Assembly: GCA_905221605.1 (NCBI GenBank)
Contig: CAJNDS010002068.1
Location: 1,151,751-1,171,750 of the forward strand
Reading direction: 5' to 3'
Length of the DNA: 20,000 bases
Source: Symbiodinium natans
Lineage: Eukaryota > Sar > Dinophyceae > Suessiales > Symbiodiniaceae
A program made the position numbers and the translations under genes. Under the pieces are notes generated by a model that searched no databases, was not told the DNA's origin, and saw only the letters and a list, made by a program, of their open reading frames with translations. Of this stretch, positions 11,563 to 18,455 are shown piece by piece; within the stretch, counting starts at the first letter, position 1, and each line of letters opens with the position of its first letter.

Positions 11563-14500
11563 GGTTTAGGGTTTAGGGTTTAGGGTTTAGGGTTTAGGGT
11601 TTAGGGTTTGGTTTAGCGTTTAGGGGTCAGGGTTTAGGGTTTAGGGTTTAGGGTTTAGGCTCAGTATCCCTGCCCAGACCCCGCTGGGCCTTTTGCATAG
11701 ATTTAGACCTATGTCTTTATACCTATGTCTATATAAACATGTTTTGGCGGTGGGTGTCCCAAAGTAGAACCCCCAAACTTGTACAAGCTGTCTCTTGAGG
11801 GACACTCGAGCGGGAGCTACTTTTCGAGAGACTGTCACGCGGGGGTTTTGGGTACATGATCGTACATAGCAGGTGCAAACTTGGGGTCCTTTTTGGGTTC
11901 AGGGTTTTGGGCTCAGGTTTTAGGGTTTAGGACCCTTGTATGTCAAGACACCCAGTTATACCATGATTTAGAGAGATGGGCCTGTGCATACCGACTTCTA
12001 TGCGATGCATGGCTTTTAAGGTGTGTGTAGATAGGGTTCCTTGTATCTATTGCTGGGTGTATAATATAGGAGTCGGAATAGTTACTAATCGTATCCCCTT
12101 ATGGCCCCTTTTATAGTTTCTATAATAACCCCCAAAACCCTATTCTGTTTATTAAGGCCCTATATTTCATGGGGCGTGTCCCTTTTTGGTGACTTAGGGT
12201 TTAGGGTTTAGGGTTTAGGGTTTAGGGTTTCGGGTTTCGGGTTTAGGGTTTAGGGTTTAGGGTTTAGGGTTTAGGGTTTAGGGTTTAGGGTTTCGGGTTT
12301 AGGGTTTAGGGTTTAGGGTTTAGGGTTTAGGGTTTAAGAAAGCCCCTGCTTCATGTCACTCCTGCCGCCCAGGGCGGCGTACCATGTGAGCCGCTGCCGA
12401 CGGAAGCCGTGGAGGTAGAGTCCTGAGCCTGAAGAACCTGAATCCCTAAGCCCTAAACCCTAAACCCTAAACCCTAAACCCTAAACCCTAAACCCTAAAC
12501 CCTAAACCCTAGAGGCCCAAAAAAAAAAAACCTAAACCTGAGTTAAACCTTCAACCCCAAGAAAACCCTAGAATCCCAGACCCCACAACCCCTAGGGTGG
12601 GTTTAACTTTAAACCCCGGCTTTTGGGACCCATGTGAGGGCCTTTAAGCTTGTGTATTGTTCTACTTGGTAGCTCTCGTGACTTCGTAGGTCTACCTAGT
12701 ATCGCCGAAACGGAGGTCAGCTCCCGAGCTTTGTGATCAACAATTCCTCTACCCTGGACGCCTCACCCCCCCCCCCCCTGCTTCCCGCCCCCCTTTCCTC
12801 CCCCCCCCCCCCCCCCATAAAGCCTATCAGCCGCGGCAGTCCTTGCTTGAAGGTTCATGGTACTTACTAACCAGTTATAATTGTACTTATAACCCTACTT
12901 ATCATTGGGATAACCCCTATAAGGCCCTTGGGGTATTATAAGTAGGGTTATAAGTACAGTTATAACTGGTTAGTAAGTACCATGAACCTTCAAGTGGGGT
13001 TTTGGGGTTTAGGGTTGAGGGCTCCAGCAGGGTGGTTCCCTGAATTCAGGTCCCTTTTGAAGGTTCTGAGGTGCCCAAAATAAATATTAGGGGTCGCCGA
13101 AAAAGAGTCTCCAAGCATATAGGTGTTCAAGTCTTCCAAAGAGCAACGTCCACCCGTAACCCTGGACAGACCGTTTCGTTCTTCAAAACTTAGCCGGTTC
13201 TATTTCCTGAGGGTTTTGGGTTGAGGGTTGAGGGTTGAGGGTTTGGGGTTAGGGTTTCGGGCTTCAACGGCGCAGCTTGGTAACTCTAAAGCGTTCCAGG
13301 AAGGTTCAGTCTTCGCGAATAAGCAAACCATACCCCCTACAGCCCTCTCCCCCTCTCAGCCCCAAATTCCCGACACCCTATATAAACCCTATAATGTACT
13401 GTACATCCCTGAACCCCAGACATCCGAAACCCTTTAAAACCCGCATGGATATTTCCCCAAACAAACGTCCTGTAATATACCCCAAACGAGTAACATCCTT
13501 ATGATGGGTTCTGCGCACCCCAGAAAGAGGCTACCCCTAACCCCTAAACCCTAAACCCTAAACCCTAAACCCTAAACCCCAAACCCCAAACCCCAAACCC
13601 TAAACCCTAAACCCTAAACCCCAAACCCCAAACCCCAAACCCCAAACCCTAAACCCTAAACCCCTAAACCCTAAGCCCACATCGATCAGGCTTGCATCCA
13701 CCAGCACTGCTCGGGAAGCTGTAAGGATGGCAAGCCTTCGCCCCAGCTGGGTTTAGGGTTTAGGGTTTAGGGTTTAGGGTTTAGGGTTTAGGGTTTAGGG
13801 TTTAGGGTTTAGGGTGTAGGGTGTAGGGTGTAGGGTGTAGGGCGTAGGGTGTAGGGTGTAGGGCGTAGGGTGTTTAGGGCGTAGGGTTTAGGGTTTGCGC
13901 TTAGGGTTTTTGTCTTGCTGCTGCCGCTAGCGGTACTGCCACCGCTAGTGCACGTGCTGCTGTTCTTGAAGAAGTATGTGTTGGTGATGCTCATCTCGCA
14001 TAATGCCCATGTTTTTACCTGATGCTCACGCTGCTATCTTCGCCTTGTTTCTTCCCATCTTGTCATGGTAGCAACCACAAGCACGGCCTTCTCTGTGGTG
14101 CTTTACTGTAACTTTAGATCCTTAGCCTTTTTGGGTTTATTGGGTTTCTTAATGAGGCAGCCAAACATTAATTGTATAGCTACCCTTCCAAGTGCAGCCA
14201 AGTCGTAATCCTAAATGCTAAATCCTAAATCCTAAATCCTAAACCCTACACAGCCTGAAAGCACTTAAACCCTGAACCCTGTAGGGCTTTTTTTTGCGGG
14301 AACTGGGTAGCTGAGCAGCCGAGTTTGCCATTGGGGGCTTCGGGCGGAAACTTGAGGTTTCTTCGGGGGATGCAGTCTTGAGCTGTAGTCTAGGACGACT
14401 ACGCCCCGAACCCTAAAGCACCGGTGCCCCTTTCTTCCTTTGTAGGGGTAAAGTAAGGTTCCCTAGCAAATCAAATTCTGCTCCATGTCCACGCAGGATT

Positions 14501-17500
14501 CAGGATCAGGGGGTCGGGTCAGGTTGGGTCCCGACCCCAAACCTAAAACCCAAAGCCCTACACAACCGCGAACCCTATAAACAGGGTTTGGGCAGAGTTT
14601 AGGGCAGTGGGCTTTAGGCATGAGGGTTTACGGAAAGAGGGGGTTTGTTTACGAGTTTGGGTCTTTGGTACGGGGGTATAGGATGTTTAAGGTGTTAGGC
14701 CTTCAAGGGTCTAAGATCTAGGGTTTAGGGTTTAGGGTTTGGGGTCCAGGGTTAGTTCGGGGTTCATAGGCCTTCAGGTTTTGTCAGGGTCCTGGGTTTG
14801 CAACGACTTAATTGTTTTAAGGGTTCGGGGTTTGTAAGGGTTTGGGGTTTGTAAGGGATTCGAGTTAAGGGTTTAGGGTTTAAGGCTCAGGGCCCCCTAA
14901 TCCCTAAACCCTAAAACGCCCCCTAAAACCCTAAGCAGAGATTCCCAGTAAGGGTCTTAGGGTTTAGGGTTAAGGGGTTTAGGGCTTACCAAACCCTAAT
15001 CCCTAAACCCTATACCCCAAGCCCTAAACCCAAAACCATAAGCCTTCAAGCCTAAGCCCTAAACCATACGCCTCAAAAAATAACCCCTAAACCTTACTGC
15101 GAGTACCCACCCCACATGACAGTCGAGTTGAGGGTTTAGGGTTGAGGGTTTAGGGCTGAGGGCTTAGGGTTTAGGGTCGAGGGTTTCAGACTCGTACCCC
15201 TAAGGTTGTACCCCTAAAGGTTCCCCTTAACATACTAGGACTATGGCCCTTATACTTCCTTAGGGATCTTTTTCAAGGGTCCCCAAGACCCAAGGGATGG
15301 GTACTTAATGGCTTCAAATTATAAGTCTGCTTATCACCTACTGAGGGGACTGAGGGGACCTAGGGGACTTGGGGGGCTTATAAGCGCAGTTAACATTGGG
15401 TTTAGGGTTTAGGGTTTGGGGTTTGGGGTTTAGGTTTGGGGTTTAGGTTTGGGGTTTAGGGTTATGAGGGGGGGCTTATAAGCGCAGTTAACATTGGGTT
15501 TAGGGTTTAGGGTTTAGGGCGAGGTTTTAGGGTTCTACAGTTTCGGATCTGGGCTCTGCAGGGTTTACGGTTCAGGGTTCAGGGTTTAGGGATGCTTAGG
15601 GCTTATTTGCGGTTTCGGATTTGGGGTTTACAGGGTTCAGGGTTTAGGGGTTTGATTGATGGTGTCGGGTTTAGGGTTTCAGGGCCTGTTGCGTGAGAAC
15701 GAGTCCGTAAAACACGACAACGAGCTGCTGAAGAGGAACGTCGCCACGCTGCGGGAGGCGTGCTCTTCGCTGCGCATCCGGATCGCTGACTTGAACTTGA
15801 AGGTTCATGGTACTTACTAACCAGTTATAATTGTACTTATAACCCTACTTATAATTGGGATAACCCCTATAAGGCCCTTTAGGGGTATTATAAGTAGGGT
15901 TATAAGTACAGTTATAACTGGTTAGTAAGTACCATGAACCTTCAAGAATGCCAAGCTGATCGCGGCCAATGCCAAGTTGGAGGCACAGAGCACGCGCAAG
16001 GTCCAGCTGGATTACATTGGCCACAGAGCATTTTTTTGGGCATCTTTCTCCTGGCCCCATGAACCCTCCCTGAACCCTCAAAACCCTAGAACCCCCTAAA
16101 AAATTCCTCAAAGCCCTAGACACCCTAAGCCCTGTTCCTTCAGGGGTTTTATAAGGGCCTCTTGAAGCAGGTCGAAAACCCTAAATCGCAAAAACCCTGA
16201 TATCCCTAAAGCCCTACAACCCTAAGCCCAAAAACCCTCATAACACTGAAACCGCAAACCCTAGAAACCCTGAACCCTAAACCCTAAATCCTAAACCTTA
16301 AATCCTAAACCCTAAACCCTATACCCTAAACCCTAAACCCTAAACCACAGGTGGGGAGACTGGACCGCGTGGTCGGATTGCTCAGCCACTTGCTCCGGCG
16401 GCGTGGCCAGCCGATCTAGGGAGGCGCCAATGGGTTTGGGGGTTCTGGGGTTTTGTAGGGTTTTAGGGAGGCGCAAATGGGTTTGGGGGTTAGGGGGGTT
16501 AGGGGGTTTATAGGGTTTGGGGGTTAGGGGGTTAGGGTTTGGGGTTTAGGGTTTGGGGGTGAAGGGTTTCAGGGTTTAGGGTTCTAGGGTTTTGTAGGGT
16601 TTAGGGTTCTAGAGAGGCGCATGGGTTTTGGGGTTAGGGGGTTAGGGTTTGGGGCTGAGGGGTTAAGGGTTTCAGGGTTTAGGGTTCTAGGGTTTTGGAG
16701 TGTTTAGGGTCGAAATGAGCCCCCCAAGCAGCCCTCGCCAGTTTGTGGCCTAGGCAGCCCTATTTGGACCCCCTAGGCCCGCAGCTTTATAAATCAAACC
16801 TAAACCCTACTTGGAGGCTCATAGTTTTTGTAGGGTGGTAAGTACCCCAAATAGGGTGATAATTTACAAATTTATAAATATAGTTGCCATACTTCTAGTC
16901 TTACACTACCAAACGAACCTCCGAGTGGGTCCTTGTTTGGGTTTTCGGCGACACCCTGCCCACTTTCTACTGCAGCCTTGACCAAGCCAAGCAAGCCCGC
17001 TTTGCTGCGAATTCGGGGGTATTGAGGGTGTAGGGATTTTGGGATTCAGGGTTTCAGACATAGGGTCTAAGGCTATGTGTTGTTTAGGGCAAGGTTTTGT
17101 AGCTTTTAAGATACAGGGTTTAAGGTTTCAGAGAAAGGGTTCACGGCGTAGGATGTAGGATTTAAGGTGTGTTTGTTTAGGGCAAGGTGTCGCAAGGTTC
17201 CGCGCTAGACCTTGATTCAAGCTCCAAGCCCGGCAGTTCACTTGTTGCCCTGAACCTTGAACGATGAAGGCCTACAACCCTGAACTTTAAACCCTAAACC
17301 CCAAACCCTAAACCCTAAACCTTAAGCCCTAAGCCCTCAGCCCTAAACCTGAAGCCCGAAGCCCGAAGCCCGAAGCCCGAAGCCCGAAGCCCTACAAGCC
17401 CTATAAGCCCTACCGTGATGCTTCAAGTGAAGGCTGCCGTGTCCTTGGTTCGAGTCGGGCTTCGTCTTAGGGTCTAGGCTTGAAGACTTCTCTGGGAGCC

Positions 17501-18004
17501 CCAAAACCCCTTAACTAAGGAACAGACCTTAAGCAAAATACTCATCCTTACCCTAAGCCCTGAACCCTAATGTGATTTAGGGTATATTTATTTTAATGAA
17601 ACGGGGTCTTGGGCTCTCCGGGACTTCTCAGGGAGGTCAGCTTTTCTTAGACCATCCCGCGATGGACGGCAAGACGTCGGCACGTCCAACTGCCCCTCGT
17701 CTTGCAAACCCTAAACAGGCCCTAAACCCTAAATCCTAAACCCTAAACCCTGAACCCCAACTCCAAACCCTAAACCCTGAACCCTGAACCCTGAACCCTA
17801 ACTCCAAACCCCAAACCCTAAACCCTGAATCCCCAATCCGCGGGCCCTGGACATCCCAAATTTCCGGGGGTCAGATCTAATCTTCGGATGTTGGGTCCAA
17901 TCTCCTATGGTTTTCATGCACAGTTACGCTACGTCATAGCATCTGTAGAAAAACAGGCATAGACACCCAACAAGAGGTAGATAACAGGGGGGTAGCCATG
18001 CACA

Positions 18005-18035
<31 letters not shown>

Positions 18036-18406
18036 GTCTGCGTGTGTGTGGTGTCCTTTTTGGGGACTAGTAAGAAACCACCTCAAACTTTACGTGGAGC
18101 ATGGTCTAACAACGTAGCCGTTTCCGGTGTGCCTCGCTTTGTGGTTGACAAAGGATGATAAGAAAGCTAGGTGACCTAAACCCTAAACCCGAAACCCGAA
18201 ACACTAAACCCTAAACCCTAAACCCTAAACCCTAAGCCACCCTTCCTGGTCCAGGTCGCCTAAACCCTCAACCCTAAACCTTAAATCCTAAGCTTTGAGA
18301 ACCCCAGAGCTTCTTCCGGCCAGGGCCCTCATCTCTCTGTTGGGTAGTAATTAGGGAATGAGGGAATTAGGGCTGTATATATATATATATACATATATAT
18401 ATACAC

Positions 18407-18455
<49 letters not shown>

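Noticed and set aside
12846-12994. Structured RNA gene or transcription terminator
   Set aside because: The hairpin is palindromic to its ends and has an almost identical copy elsewhere inside a coding stretch, so a mobile element explains it better.
13809-13994. Minus-strand small protein
   Set aside because: Its C-terminal half is translated telomere-like repeat (TPYTL-type repeats) and no homology is recognised.
15845-16123. Minus-strand 92-codon open frame
   Set aside because: It overlaps the hairpin element and runs antisense to the coiled-coil coding fragment, whose + strand frame is far more protein-like.
17651-17706. Firm TSP1 exon
   Set aside because: It shows TSP1-like cysteines in one frame, but the phase does not fit and exons 16351 and 18863 join without it.
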